From Sphingomonas sp. (GTDB lineage: Bacteria; Pseudomonadota; Alphaproteobacteria; Sphingomonadales; Sphingomonadaceae), in assembly GCF_004799495.1 (NCBI RefSeq), contig NZ_SSMY01000006.1:186001-250000 (forward strand): a stretch of 64,000 nucleotides of DNA. The letters run 5' to 3'. Below are positions 45,370-54,612 of the stretch, one piece after another (position 1 is the stretch's first letter; every line of letters begins with the position of its first letter). The translations under genes and the position numbers were made by a program. Below the pieces are notes generated by a model that was not told where the DNA came from, did no database searches, and saw only the letters and a list, made by a program, of their open reading frames with translations.

Positions 45370-45389
45370 AGCTATCTGGAGCCGACACT

Positions 45390-45660
45390 AGGGTCCGGAC
45401 CTGTAACCGGCAACGGTCGTGACGGAGCGGATTTTGGCACAGGGCTAGGCGCGAGGAGGGCGCGATGCCTTAGGCATCGTAACCGACTAGGAACGACGCT
45501 CTGCGCCAAAAGACGCCCGCCGCTTCGCGGTTGCCGCCACAAACCCGCTGGACGGCATCACTTGCTTGCGCGTAGCCCCGGCTACGCGACTGCGCGGCAT
45601 TCCTTGCCAGCGGGTTTGTGGCGGCAATCACGGCCATTGCCGGTTGCAGGTCCGGACCCT
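45390..45660. repeat. nested long inverted repeat between recG and sdhE
   Basis: Outer arms 45390-45419 and 45631-45660 match at about 27 of 30 positions. Inside is a perfect 21-bp arm pair at 45531-45551 and 45607-45627, and within that a palindrome CGTAGCCCCGGCTACG at 45571-45586. A separate hairpin CGATGCC/GGCATCG lies at 45463-45479. The 359-bp gap (45370-45728) has no convincing gene. Confidence 0.85.
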
Positions 45661-45728
45661 TACCCCAGCCGACTGCGCCGAAAAGCGCCGCCGGCCAATC
45701 GCCGTTGGCCAGAAAGCAACCGACTCGC

Positions 45729-46007
45729 ATGGACCGCGACATCCGCCTCAAACGCCTGCGCTTCCGCGCGTGGCATCGCGGCACCCGCGAAGCCGATCTG
45801 ATGATCGGCGGGTTCTTCGACCGCCACGCCGCGACGTGGAACCCGGCGCAGCTCGACTGGTTCGAGCAACTCCTCGAGGAACAGGACGTCGACATCATGG
45901 GCTGGGCGATCGGCAGCATACCCTGCCCCGCGCGATGGGACGGGCCGATGATGGCGACGATGCGCGCGCTCGATTTCGTGCCGGTGGCGGCCGCGAAACC
46001 CGAATGA
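45729..46007 (+). CDS. sdhE: FAD assembly factor SdhE
   Basis: Promotes covalent FAD attachment to succinate dehydrogenase SdhA. The 92-residue protein has the R-G-x-x-E motif (HRGTREADLMIGGF), ALDF near the end and the WxEQLLEEQD stretch common to the family. It starts at the ATG at 45729; an upstream frame to 45618 runs through the repeat and is rejected. Its stop overlaps the mfd start (ATGA). Confidence 0.92.
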   Translation: MDRDIRLKRLRFRAWHRGTREADLMIGGFFDRHAATWNPAQLDWFEQLLEEQDVDIMGWAIGSIPCPARWDGPMMATMRALDFVPVAAAKPE

Positions 46008-49000
46008 CCGACCCGCATAAGATATTGGCCGCGAAGGCGCCGCTGACCCTCGCCGGCGTACCGGCGGGGTTCCTGCCGGTATTGCTCGCCGATCTGGCGC
46101 GCGCGGCGCCGTCGCGCGTCGTGCTGATCGCGCCCGACGAGGCCGAGATGCGCAGCGTCGCCGCGACCGCGCCGTTCTTCGCGCCCGAACTGGAAGTGAT
46201 CGCCTATCCGGCGTGGGATTGCCTCCCCTACGACCGCGCCTCGCCCACGTTGCGGGTGATGGCCGAGCGGCTCGCGGCGCTCCATCGACTGCAGGCCAAG
46301 CCCAAGGGCCCGCAAGTCGTCGTCACCACCGCCAACGCCGCGACTCAGCGGACGCTGACGCCATTCCGAATCCGCCAGCTGGTCGCACGCCTCGCGCCCG
46401 GCGAGCGGATCGGGCGCGACAAGGTCGCGGCGCTGCTGTCGGCCAACGGCTATGTCCGCACCGACACGGTCCACGATCACGGCGAGTTCGCGGTGCGCGG
46501 CGGGCTGGTCGATCTGTTCCCGAGCGCCGAGGAACAGGCGCTACGACTCGATTTCTTCGGCGACGAGATCGAAAGCGTGCGCACGTTCGATCCCGCTGAT
46601 CAGCGCACCACCGGACGAGTCGACGGATTCACCCTCCTCCCCGCGTCTGAAGCGTTGCTCGACGAGGAATCGATCAAGCGCTTCCGCGCGCGTTACCGCG
46701 AGACGTTCGGCGCGACCGCGACCGGCGACCCGCTCTACCAGGCGATCAGCGAGGGCCGTCGCCTCGCCGGGATGGAGCATTGGCTGCCGCTGTTCGAAGA
46801 GCGACTGGAGACGCTGTTCGACCATATCGGCGACGATGCAATCGTCGTACGCGAGGCCGGCGTTCCGGCGGCGGCCGAACAGCGCCTCGAGGCAATCGCC
46901 GATTACCACGCCAACCGCCTCAAGGCGCAGTCGGGCGATCCGGGGTCGTACCGCCCGCTCCCCGCCGACGCGCTCTACCTGACCGCATCCGAATGGACCG
47001 CGCGGCTAGCGAGCGCGAAGGCGCACCTGACCACGCCGTTCCACGAGCCCGAAAGCGCTACCGTCATCGACTTCCACGTCGACGGCCCACGCGACTTCGC
47101 GCCCGAGCGGTCGAGCGGCGTCAATATCTACGAAGCGGTGGTCGAACACCTCGACAAGCTGCGCAAGGACAAGAAACCGATCCTCGCGAGCTACTCCGCC
47201 GGGTCGCGCGAACGGCTCGCGGGGCTTTTGCGCGATCACGACCTGACCGGCGCGACGCTGGTCGACACGTGGCAGGAAGCGCTCGGCGCGGCGGATCGTG
47301 GAGTCGCGCTCACCATTCTCCCGCTCGACCACGGCTTCACCGCCCCCGGCATCGCGCTGCTGACCGAGCAGGACATGCTCGGCGACCGACTGGTGCGGCG
47401 CAACCGGCGCAAAAAGTCGGCCGACGCGTTCCTCGCCGAGCTCGCCACGCTCTCGCCCGGCGACCTGGTCGTCCACGCCGACCACGGTATCGGGCGCTAC
47501 GAGGGGCTGACCCAGATCCCGGTGCAGAAGGCGCCGCACGATTGCGTCGCGCTGACCTATGCCGGCGGCGACAAGCTCTACGTCCCGGTCGAGAATCTCG
47601 AAGTCCTGAGCCGCTACGGGTCGGAAGAAGGCGGCACGCTCGACCGGCTCGGCGGCGAGGCGTGGCAGCGGCGCAAGAGCCGCATGAAGGAACGCATCCG
47701 CGAGATCGCCGGCGAGCTGATCGCGACCGCCGCCGAACGCGCGCTCCACCCCGGCGACGTGATCGAGCCCGACGAGGCCGGCTACCCTGCGTTCGTCGAT
47801 CGCTTCCCGTACGAGGAAACCGACGACCAGGACCGCGCGATCGACGACGTGCTCGGCGACCTCGCGGCGGGCAAGCCGATGGATCGCCTCGTGGTCGGCG
47901 ACGTCGGGTTCGGCAAGACCGAAGTCGCGCTGCGCGCCGCGTTCGCCGCGGCGATGGCGGGGAAACAGGTCGCGATCGTCTGCCCAACGACGTTACTCGC
48001 ACGCCAGCACTACAACAACTTCTTCGCGCGGTTCGAAGGCTTCCCGATCAAAGTCGGGCGGCTGTCGCGGCTGGTCGGCACGGCGGAGGCCAAGGCGACG
48101 CGCGAGGGGCTGGCCGACGGGACTATCGACCTGGTCGTCGGCACGCATGCGATTCTCGCAAAATCGATCGAGTTCAAGCGGCTCGGGCTGGTCGTGGTCG
48201 ACGAGGAGCAGCGCTTCGGCGTGACGCACAAGGAGCGGCTCAAGACGCTCCGCGCCGACGTTCATGTCCTCACGCTCACCGCGACGCCGATCCCGCGCAC
48301 CTTGCAAATGGCGATGTCGGGCATTCGCGAGCTGTCGGTGATCCAGACCCCGCCGGTCGATCGGCTCGCGGTGCGCACCTATGTCATGCCGTGGGACCCG
48401 GTCGTGCTGCGCGAGGCGTTGCTGCGCGAACATTATCGCGGCGGGCAGAGCTTCTTCGTCACACCGCGCATCAAGGACTTGCCTGAAATCGAGGAATTCC
48501 TGCGAGAATCGGTGCCCGAAGTGCGCTACGTCGTCGCGCACGGCCAGATGGGCGCGGGCGAGGTCGAGGAGCGGATGTCCGCTTTCTACGACAAGAAATT
48601 CGAGGTGCTCGTCTCGACCACGATCGTCGAATCCGGGCTCGACATCCCCAGCGCTAATACCATGATCATCCACCGCGCCGACCGCTTCGGGCTGGCGCAA
48701 CTCTACCAGCTGCGCGGCCGCGTCGGGCGCTCGAAGACGCGCGCTTACGCATACATGACCACCCCGCCCAACCGCATCGTCACCGAGACCGCCGACAAGC
48801 GCCTCAAGGTGCTGAGCGACCTCGATACGATCGGCGCGGGGTTTCAGCTCGCGAGCTACGACCTCGACATCCGTGGCGCGGGCAACCTGCTCGGCGACGA
48901 GCAATCGGGGCATATCCGCGAGGTCGGCTACGAGCTCTACCAAGCCATGCTCGAAGAGGCGATCATGGACGCCAAGGCGGGCGGCATGGCGTCGCGCCCA

Positions 49001-49453
49001 CGCGATTTCTCGCCCCAGATCAATGTCGACGCGCCGATCATGATCCCGGACGATTACGTCCCCGACCTCGACCTGCGCATGGGCCTCTATCGTCGGCTTA
49101 ACGATCTGGACGAGGTGGACGGTGTCGAGGCGTTCGCCGCCGAACTGATTGACCGGTTCGGGCCGTTGCCCGAGGCGACCGCGAACCTGATCAAGCTGAT
49201 CGAAGTCAAGCTCCACGCCAAGCGCGCCTGCATCGCCAAGATCGACGTCGGGCCGAAGGGTGCGCTGGTCGGCTTCCACGACGACAAGCCGCCGAACGTC
49301 GATGGCCTCCTCGCCTATGTCGCGAGGCTCCAAGGCGTCGCGAAGCTGCGTCCCGACAGCAAGCTCGTCATCGCGCGCGAATGGGCTAACCCGCAGGCGC
49401 GGCTCAACGGCGCCCTGCAACTGGCAAAGGGTCTGGCCAAGGCCGCGGGATAG
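46004..49453 (+). CDS. mfd: transcription-repair coupling factor Mfd
   Basis: Removes RNA polymerase stalled at DNA damage and recruits UvrA. The 1149-residue protein has the UvrB-homology region (YPAWDCLPYDRASPT), the RNA polymerase-interacting domain near 486 (HADHGIGRYEGL), the translocase motor with VGDVGFGKTEVALRAAF near 632, DEEQRFG, TATPIPRTLQMAM, LRGRVGRS, and the C-terminal D7 domain. Overlaps sdhE by 4 bp. Confidence 0.97.
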   Translation: MTDPHKILAAKAPLTLAGVPAGFLPVLLADLARAAPSRVVLIAPDEAEMRSVAATAPFFAPELEVIAYPAWDCLPYDRASPTLRVMAERLAALHRLQAKPKGPQVVVTTANAATQRTLTPFRIRQLVARLAPGERIGRDKVAALLSANGYVRTDTVHDHGEFAVRGGLVDLFPSAEEQALRLDFFGDEIESVRTFDPADQRTTGRVDGFTLLPASEALLDEESIKRFRARYRETFGATATGDPLYQAISEGRRLAGMEHWLPLFEERLETLFDHIGDDAIVVREAGVPAAAEQRLEAIADYHANRLKAQSGDPGSYRPLPADALYLTASEWTARLASAKAHLTTPFHEPESATVIDFHVDGPRDFAPERSSGVNIYEAVVEHLDKLRKDKKPILASYSAGSRERLAGLLRDHDLTGATLVDTWQEALGAADRGVALTILPLDHGFTAPGIALLTEQDMLGDRLVRRNRRKKSADAFLAELATLSPGDLVVHADHGIGRYEGLTQIPVQKAPHDCVALTYAGGDKLYVPVENLEVLSRYGSEEGGTLDRLGGEAWQRRKSRMKERIREIAGELIATAAERALHPGDVIEPDEAGYPAFVDRFPYEETDDQDRAIDDVLGDLAAGKPMDRLVVGDVGFGKTEVALRAAFAAAMAGKQVAIVCPTTLLARQHYNNFFARFEGFPIKVGRLSRLVGTAEAKATREGLADGTIDLVVGTHAILAKSIEFKRLGLVVVDEEQRFGVTHKERLKTLRADVHVLTLTATPIPRTLQMAMSGIRELSVIQTPPVDRLAVRTYVMPWDPVVLREALLREHYRGGQSFFVTPRIKDLPEIEEFLRESVPEVRYVVAHGQMGAGEVEERMSAFYDKKFEVLVSTTIVESGLDIPSANTMIIHRADRFGLAQLYQLRGRVGRSKTRAYAYMTTPPNRIVTETADKRLKVLSDLDTIGAGFQLASYDLDIRGAGNLLGDEQSGHIREVGYELYQAMLEEAIMDAKAGGMASRPRDFSPQINVDAPIMIPDDYVPDLDLRMGLYRRLNDLDEVDGVEAFAAELIDRFGPLPEATANLIKLIEVKLHAKRACIAKIDVGPKGALVGFHDDKPPNVDGLLAYVARLQGVAKLRPDSKLVIAREWANPQARLNGALQLAKGLAKAAG

Positions 49454-49517
49454 CAAGCGATTGATCGAAAACGGCTTTATCGGTAGCCAATCGTTCATAC
49501 CGGTCCAGTACACCGGG

Positions 49518-50036
49518 ATGATGAGCAAGACAGTAAGGTTCACTCGCTGGCGGTTGATGAGCGCCGCGACACGTCGCCTCGGCGAGGCCGGCACGCTGGA
49601 AGGTGTGCTCGAAATTCTGCGGATCAGCGCGCGCGCCATTCTCCGATCGGACGGCGTCACGGTCGTGCGCCGCGAAGGCAACATGGTCCATTATGTCGGC
49701 GAGGATGCGATCGCGCCGTTATGGGCGGGCCAGCGCTTTCCGATTGCGACGTGCATTTCGGGCGTTGCGATGATGGAGCGCCAATCGATCGTGATCCCCG
49801 ACATCCGGCTCGATCCGCGCGTCCCGCTCAACGCCTATCTCTCGACTTTCGTCGCGAGCATGGCGATGGCGCCGATCGGCCATGGTGAGCCGGTCGCCGC
49901 GATCGGCGCGTATTGGCGCAGCACCGCGCCGATCGAGGAAGACGCGCTGACGCTGCTCGACATGCTGGCCAAGAGCGCGAGCGCGCAGGCCGAACGGATT
50001 CACGATTCTAGGCAGATCCGAAAACTGGCGTCCTAG
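49518..50036 (+). CDS. GAF-domain protein
   Basis: A 172-residue protein that is mostly a single GAF domain: ILRISARAILRSDGVTVVRREG, FPIATCISGVAMM, PIGHGEPVAAIGAYW. No kinase, GGDEF or other output domain is fused. The start is uncertain because two ATGs (49518, 49521) have no clear ribosome site; upstream in-frame codons are possible. Small-ligand or redox sensing is inferred from the fold only. Confidence 0.75.
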   Translation: MMSKTVRFTRWRLMSAATRRLGEAGTLEGVLEILRISARAILRSDGVTVVRREGNMVHYVGEDAIAPLWAGQRFPIATCISGVAMMERQSIVIPDIRLDPRVPLNAYLSTFVASMAMAPIGHGEPVAAIGAYWRSTAPIEEDALTLLDMLAKSASAQAERIHDSRQIRKLAS

Positions 50037-50369
50037 GCCCGGTCAGTTCGACCTCGCGCTCCTGCTCGAGTTCCTGAATAGAAAAATTTCTCGCGAGTCA
50101 TGACGAACGTTCCGCTGTGCCGGACAATGATCCAGCGCCGGGCGATTTCCGTCGCGTCGTGGTTGCCGATCCCGCGCGGCGCCCGTTGACGAAGGCGCGG
50201 CGACATCGGTCTGTCCGGTCGTGTCGGGCTCGGTGATTACGCCCGACAGGGTGTCGTCCGATTGCTTCAGCGGCGCGATGAACGAGCTAGTCTCCGCGTA
50301 ACTGGTGGCGTCGTAGCGGGCCGTACCAGACGCCGCAGATATTCCCACTCTTGTCGCTCACGAATCGTT
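50037..50369. other. 333-bp region without a firm gene
   Basis: A 101-codon minus-strand frame (50043-50348, GTG start) reads ARYDATSYAETSSFIAPLKQ at first, then turns into Arg-rich low-quality sequence. It has no good ribosome site and its second half looks non-coding. It may be the remains of a gene or chance. AT-rich GAATAGAAAAATTT near 50078-50092 follows the GAF gene. Confidence 0.3.
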
Positions 50370-51890
50370 CTATTCCATCACCGAGTACCCGCCCCGGCGC
50401 AACGCGTCGGCGACAGTCGGCACAACCGGCGCCAGCATCTCGCGATAGTTGCACCAGCGTCCGATCGACTTGTCGTAGAGCGGCTGGCGCACCTGGCCAT
50501 AGCTCGGCGTCGGCGCGAGCCGCTTGTTCTCGTGAAACCGATGCTGCGCCGGATCGACCTCGACGCCAATGTACGCCATCAGCCGCTGCGTTTCGCCTTC
50601 CTGATCGCGGACGAAGGCTTCGTAGCTGAAATCGTGGAACGGGATGCCAGCCACTCGCCACGCTTGCATCGCATCGGACACCAGCGCCAGATGCGCGGCC
50701 GCCGTTCCGGGATCGAAGCCGCAATTGAACCCATGGGTCAGGTTATGGCCCATCACCGACACGAGAATGTCGAGCGGATGGCGGCGGACCAAAATGACCT
50801 TCGCTTGCGGGAACGCGAGATGCAGCAGCGGCAGATAGATGTCGTTGAGCGGCATCTTGTCGGTGAACCATTGCGCGCCGGGCGCAAGCAGGCCGTACTG
50901 CTCGGCCCGCGCCAGATAGAAATCGCGGAATAACGTCACGAGATGACGCCGGTCCGCACCGGCCAGGCTCGCCAGACCGTCCGGGAAGCGACCGGTCTGC
51001 CCCGCCGCGAATTCGACCAGTTCACCGGTGAACGGTAATTCGTCGCCGGCGCGGATCGCGGGATGGCTCGTCAACAACTGCTCGGTCATCGTCGTGCCCG
51101 AACGGGGGAAGCCAAGTACGAAGATCGGCTGCGGCACGTCGCCCCGCACCGTGGCGCGCGGTAACCCCGCCATCCGTTCGGCGGTGAAAAAGCCTTGCAA
51201 TTTCTTCAGGTGTCCCGCGACGCCGGCGCGGTCGTAGGATAGTTTATTTTCCTCGGCGACGCGGCGTTTGCCTTCGACGAAGTCAGCCCAGGCGCCGGCG
51301 TAGTTTCCGGCCTTGTCGCGCAACCGGCCGCGCGTCAGCTGGGTCGCGCCTTGCGTCGGTGTGGCCAGCCGGTCGAGTGCCTCCAGCCCGTCGCGCCAGT
51401 TTGGCGAGCCTTCCCACAGCAAAGCTTCCTGCCCGGTCACGTCCTGTCGGGTGCGCGCGGCATCGGCCTTGAGCGTCGCGAACACCGCCCACGCTTCGTC
51501 TCGTCGCCCCAGCCGTTCCAGCGCCACGGCATGGTGCGCCCGCGGCAGCAGCGCTTCCGGCATTGCCGCACTCGCCTCGCGCAACAAGGGTTCGGCCTCG
51601 TCGACCTGACCCTGCCGGATCAGATTGTGGCCCAACGCGGCGAACAGTTCGGGATGACGCCCCTCGATCTCGATTGCGCGGCGCAGATGCCAAGCGCCCG
51701 CGACCAGCGATTCCCGCTCGGACAGGCGCATGCCGAGCATGCCGTGCGCGATACCGTTGCCGGGATCGAGGCTCAGCACCTCGCGGCAGACGTCCTCCGC
51801 TTCCCGACTCCGCCCCTGCATGGTCAGCTGACGCGCGTGCGCGACTGCTACGCTGTGATCGTCAGGAACGGATTGCGGGGATACGGCCAT
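50370..51890 (-). CDS. TPR-repeat sulfotransferase
   Basis: A 506-residue protein with N-terminal TPR repeats (about 12-180; VCREVLSLDPGNGIAHGMLG, LFAALGHNLIRQGQVDEAE) followed by a sulfotransferase domain. The PAPS 5'-phosphosulfate loop is PIFVLGFPRSGTTMTEQLL near residue 255, and the 3'-phosphate region is VILVRRHPLDILVSVMGHN. It would transfer sulfate from PAPS to an unknown acceptor. The gene start overlaps the 3' end of the EAL gene by 29 bp. Confidence 0.88.
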   Translation of the reverse strand: MAVSPQSVPDDHSVAVAHARQLTMQGRSREAEDVCREVLSLDPGNGIAHGMLGMRLSERESLVAGAWHLRRAIEIEGRHPELFAALGHNLIRQGQVDEAEPLLREASAAMPEALLPRAHHAVALERLGRRDEAWAVFATLKADAARTRQDVTGQEALLWEGSPNWRDGLEALDRLATPTQGATQLTRGRLRDKAGNYAGAWADFVEGKRRVAEENKLSYDRAGVAGHLKKLQGFFTAERMAGLPRATVRGDVPQPIFVLGFPRSGTTMTEQLLTSHPAIRAGDELPFTGELVEFAAGQTGRFPDGLASLAGADRRHLVTLFRDFYLARAEQYGLLAPGAQWFTDKMPLNDIYLPLLHLAFPQAKVILVRRHPLDILVSVMGHNLTHGFNCGFDPGTAAAHLALVSDAMQAWRVAGIPFHDFSYEAFVRDQEGETQRLMAYIGVEVDPAQHRFHENKRLAPTPSYGQVRQPLYDKSIGRWCNYREMLAPVVPTVADALRRGGYSVME

Positions 51891-53562
51891 GCTCGTTGGC
51901 GGCGACCATCGTGGCGAGCGCCGCGACGGTCAAGGGCTCGGCACACAGGAAGCCCTGATAATATTGGCACCCTTCCTTCGCCAGCAGGTCGAGTTGCTCG
52001 TCGGTCTCGACGCCTTCCGCGATCACGGTCAGCCCGAGCGAGCGCGCCATTTCGATCACGCCGCGCACGACGACGCGGTCGCGCGGCGTGCCGGCGATGT
52101 CCTGCGCGAGCTTCTTGTCGATCTTGAGGTAATCGAGCGGCAGCGCCTTGAGATAGGCGAGGCTCGAATAGCCGGTCCCGAAATCGTCGATCGCGACTCG
52201 GCAACCCGCGTGGCGAAGCACCGCGAGCAAGTGCGCCGCGGCGCCGAGATCGTCGATCAGCCCGCTTTCGATGATCTCCACCGTCAACCGCGAGCGCGCG
52301 AACCGCGAGGCGTCGACCCGGTCGAGGAACAGGTCGGCGAACCCGGGCCGCGCGATGTCGGCGGCGGTGAGGTTGATCGACAGTCGTAGCGCCGACAGGC
52401 TTTCGGGCCACGCCGCGGCGGTCTGAAGCGCAAGACGCTGGATGTGATCCGATAGTGCCAGCCCCAGGTCGGCGCGATCAGCAGCGGCGAACAATTGATC
52501 GGCGCCGACCGGTCCGAAGGTCGGATGCTCCCACCGAGCCAGCGCTTCGACGCCGGTGATTCGGCCCGTCGCGATTGCTACCTGCGGCTGGAACAGCACC
52601 CCGATCTCGCGCGCCTCGATCGCGCGGCGCAGGTCGACCGACAGCGCGTCGGCATTCGCAGCGTCGCCGGCGATCCGGATCGTTGCCCCGTCCGAGGCTC
52701 GCGCGTCATCGAGCGCGTCGTTGGCACGGCGCAGGAGTGCGTCGCCGCTCTCGCCCGCGCGCGCCGTCGCCACGCCGACCCGCGCGCCGACCGCAACCAG
52801 CGCGCCGTCGATCGCGAACGGCCGCTCCAGCGTGGCGGATAGCGCCCGCGCCAGCGCTTCGGCGTCCACATCGCCCGCCACCGCGATCAGAAACTCTGGG
52901 CCCTTCAACCGCGCGACGACGTGGCTCTCGTCATGGCGCGCGCCCGCCTCGCCGGCGATGCGCCGGACGGCGGCGGTGATCAGCGCGTCGCCAGCGTCCC
53001 GGCCATAGCCGCTATTGACCAGGTCGAACCGGCTCAGCGCGATGATGATGACGCTCGGTTGCTCATGGCGTTCGATCCAGTCGCGCGCTGTGGCCCAGTC
53101 GAGCGGCTCGTCAGGCGCGGCGGCCAGCACGCGGGACTGGGTTCGCGGCTGCGCGAAGCGAAGCGCCTCGACAAATTCGGCGTCGCTGAACGGGCTGGCG
53201 AGGAAATGCGTGGCGCCCGCGGCGTGGAACGCGCCGAGCGTCCGGACGTCTTCATGCGACACCAACACCAGCAACGCGCCGCGTTTGGCCGCCAGCACTC
53301 CGCCGATCGCCGTCGCCGCGGCCAACGCCTCCTCGCTCGCGCCGCGCGTATCGACCACCGCGAGCGTCGCCGCACTGTCCGCAAAGCTTCGGGTAATGCC
53401 CTGCCCCCCCTCCCCGTCAACGCGCCAGCCCGCAGCCACCGCCGCCGCCGACAACTCGTCGGCCCGCGAAAACGACAGCAAGAACAGCGTCTCTCTAGCT
53501 GGAGGGCGGTAAACGTTCATCCTACGCCCGCGCATAGCCGCGGCCGGGTTAACATCCGCCAT
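51862..53562 (-). CDS. degenerate GGDEF plus EAL phosphodiesterase-like protein
   Basis: A 566-residue protein. Residues about 20-150 resemble a receiver-like fold without the standard phosphorylation site; about 155-300 form a GGDEF domain in which the GGDEF signature is degraded to LKGPEF; about 310-560 form an EAL domain with EALARWEH, NLTAADIA, DDFGTGYSSLAYL and LKIDKKL. The EAL catalytic acids look intact, so c-di-GMP degradation is likely. The start is unsettled: ATGs at 53562, 53535 and 53520 are in frame without strong ribosome sites. Confidence 0.88.
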   Translation of the reverse strand: MADVNPAAAMRGRRMNVYRPPARETLFLLSFSRADELSAAAVAAGWRVDGEGGQGITRSFADSAATLAVVDTRGASEEALAAATAIGGVLAAKRGALLVLVSHEDVRTLGAFHAAGATHFLASPFSDAEFVEALRFAQPRTQSRVLAAAPDEPLDWATARDWIERHEQPSVIIIALSRFDLVNSGYGRDAGDALITAAVRRIAGEAGARHDESHVVARLKGPEFLIAVAGDVDAEALARALSATLERPFAIDGALVAVGARVGVATARAGESGDALLRRANDALDDARASDGATIRIAGDAANADALSVDLRRAIEAREIGVLFQPQVAIATGRITGVEALARWEHPTFGPVGADQLFAAADRADLGLALSDHIQRLALQTAAAWPESLSALRLSINLTAADIARPGFADLFLDRVDASRFARSRLTVEIIESGLIDDLGAAAHLLAVLRHAGCRVAIDDFGTGYSSLAYLKALPLDYLKIDKKLAQDIAGTPRDRVVVRGVIEMARSLGLTVIAEGVETDEQLDLLAKEGCQYYQGFLCAEPLTVAALATMVAANEHGRIPAIRS

Positions 53563-53613
53563 GCATGATCGCGCTTGCGGGCAAGTGCCGGAAACCCTAG
53601 CTCTCGGCCCAGG

Positions 53614-54612
53614 ATGGCGAGCTCACCCGCCTTGATAGACCGGCACGGCCGCACGATCAGCTATCTGCGCGTGTCGGTGACCGATCGCTGCGACTTGCGT
53701 TGCCGCTATTGCATGGCGGAGGAAATGACGTTCCTGCCCAAAAGCGCGCTGCTTGCGCTGGAGGAGATCGCGATCATCGCCGAGCGCTTCATCGCGCGCG
53801 GGGTGACCAAGATCCGGCTGAGCGGGGGCGAGCCGCTGGTGCGGCGCGACGCCATCGACTTGGCGCGACGGCTCGGCGGGCATGTCGGGCACGGGCTCGA
53901 CGAGTTGACGATGACGACCAACGGCACGCGGCTGGTGCAACACGCCGAGGCGCTGCGCGATGCCGGTATTCGCCGCGTCAACGTCAGCCTCGATAGCCGC
54001 GACCCCGAGCGTTTTCACTATATCACGCGGCATGGCGACGTGGATCAGGTGCTGGGCGGCATCGCCGCGGCAAAGGCGGCGGGGTTGGCGGTCAAGATCA
54101 ACATGGTCGCACTCAAGGGGCTGAATGCGGACGAAATCGCCCCGATGCTCGCCTGGTGCGTCGAGCAGCGCCACGACCTCAGCCTGATCGAAACGATGCC
54201 GCTCGGCGCGATCGACGAGGATCGGGCCGATCGTTTCCTGCCGCTGACCGAGGTGTTTGCCGCGCTGGCCAACCAATTCGACCTGACCCGCGATACCCAT
54301 ACCAGCGGCGGTCCGGCGCGGTATTGGCGAGTCGGCGACAGCGGCACGCGGCTCGGGCTGATCTCACCACTTACCGCCAATTTCTGCGATGGCTGCAACC
54401 GCGTCCGGCTGACCACCGAAGGGCGGCTCTATTCATGCCTCGGCCATGACGATCAAGTCGATTTGAAGGCTGCGTTGCGCTCTGGGGGCGTCGCGGAACT
54501 CGACAAGGCAATCGACAACGCCCTCGCGATCAAGCCTGCGCGTCACGATTTCCGCATCGCCGCGGGAGCCGAACCCGCCGTCGCGCGGCACATGAACGTC
54601 ACCGGCGGATGA
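53614..54612 (+). CDS. moaA: GTP 3',8-cyclase MoaA
   Basis: Radical SAM enzyme of the first molybdenum cofactor step. The 332-residue protein has the N-terminal cluster motif C-x3-C-x2-C (CDLRCRYC), LSGGEPLVRRD, the C-terminal cluster motif NFCDGCNRVRLTTEG with a third Cys in SCLGHD, and the C-terminal Gly-Gly (NVTGG) needed for activity. AGG lies directly before the ATG. It overlaps nadK by 4 bp and is divergent from the EAL gene. Confidence 0.96.
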   Translation: MASSPALIDRHGRTISYLRVSVTDRCDLRCRYCMAEEMTFLPKSALLALEEIAIIAERFIARGVTKIRLSGGEPLVRRDAIDLARRLGGHVGHGLDELTMTTNGTRLVQHAEALRDAGIRRVNVSLDSRDPERFHYITRHGDVDQVLGGIAAAKAAGLAVKINMVALKGLNADEIAPMLAWCVEQRHDLSLIETMPLGAIDEDRADRFLPLTEVFAALANQFDLTRDTHTSGGPARYWRVGDSGTRLGLISPLTANFCDGCNRVRLTTEGRLYSCLGHDDQVDLKAALRSGGVAELDKAIDNALAIKPARHDFRIAAGAEPAVARHMNVTGG

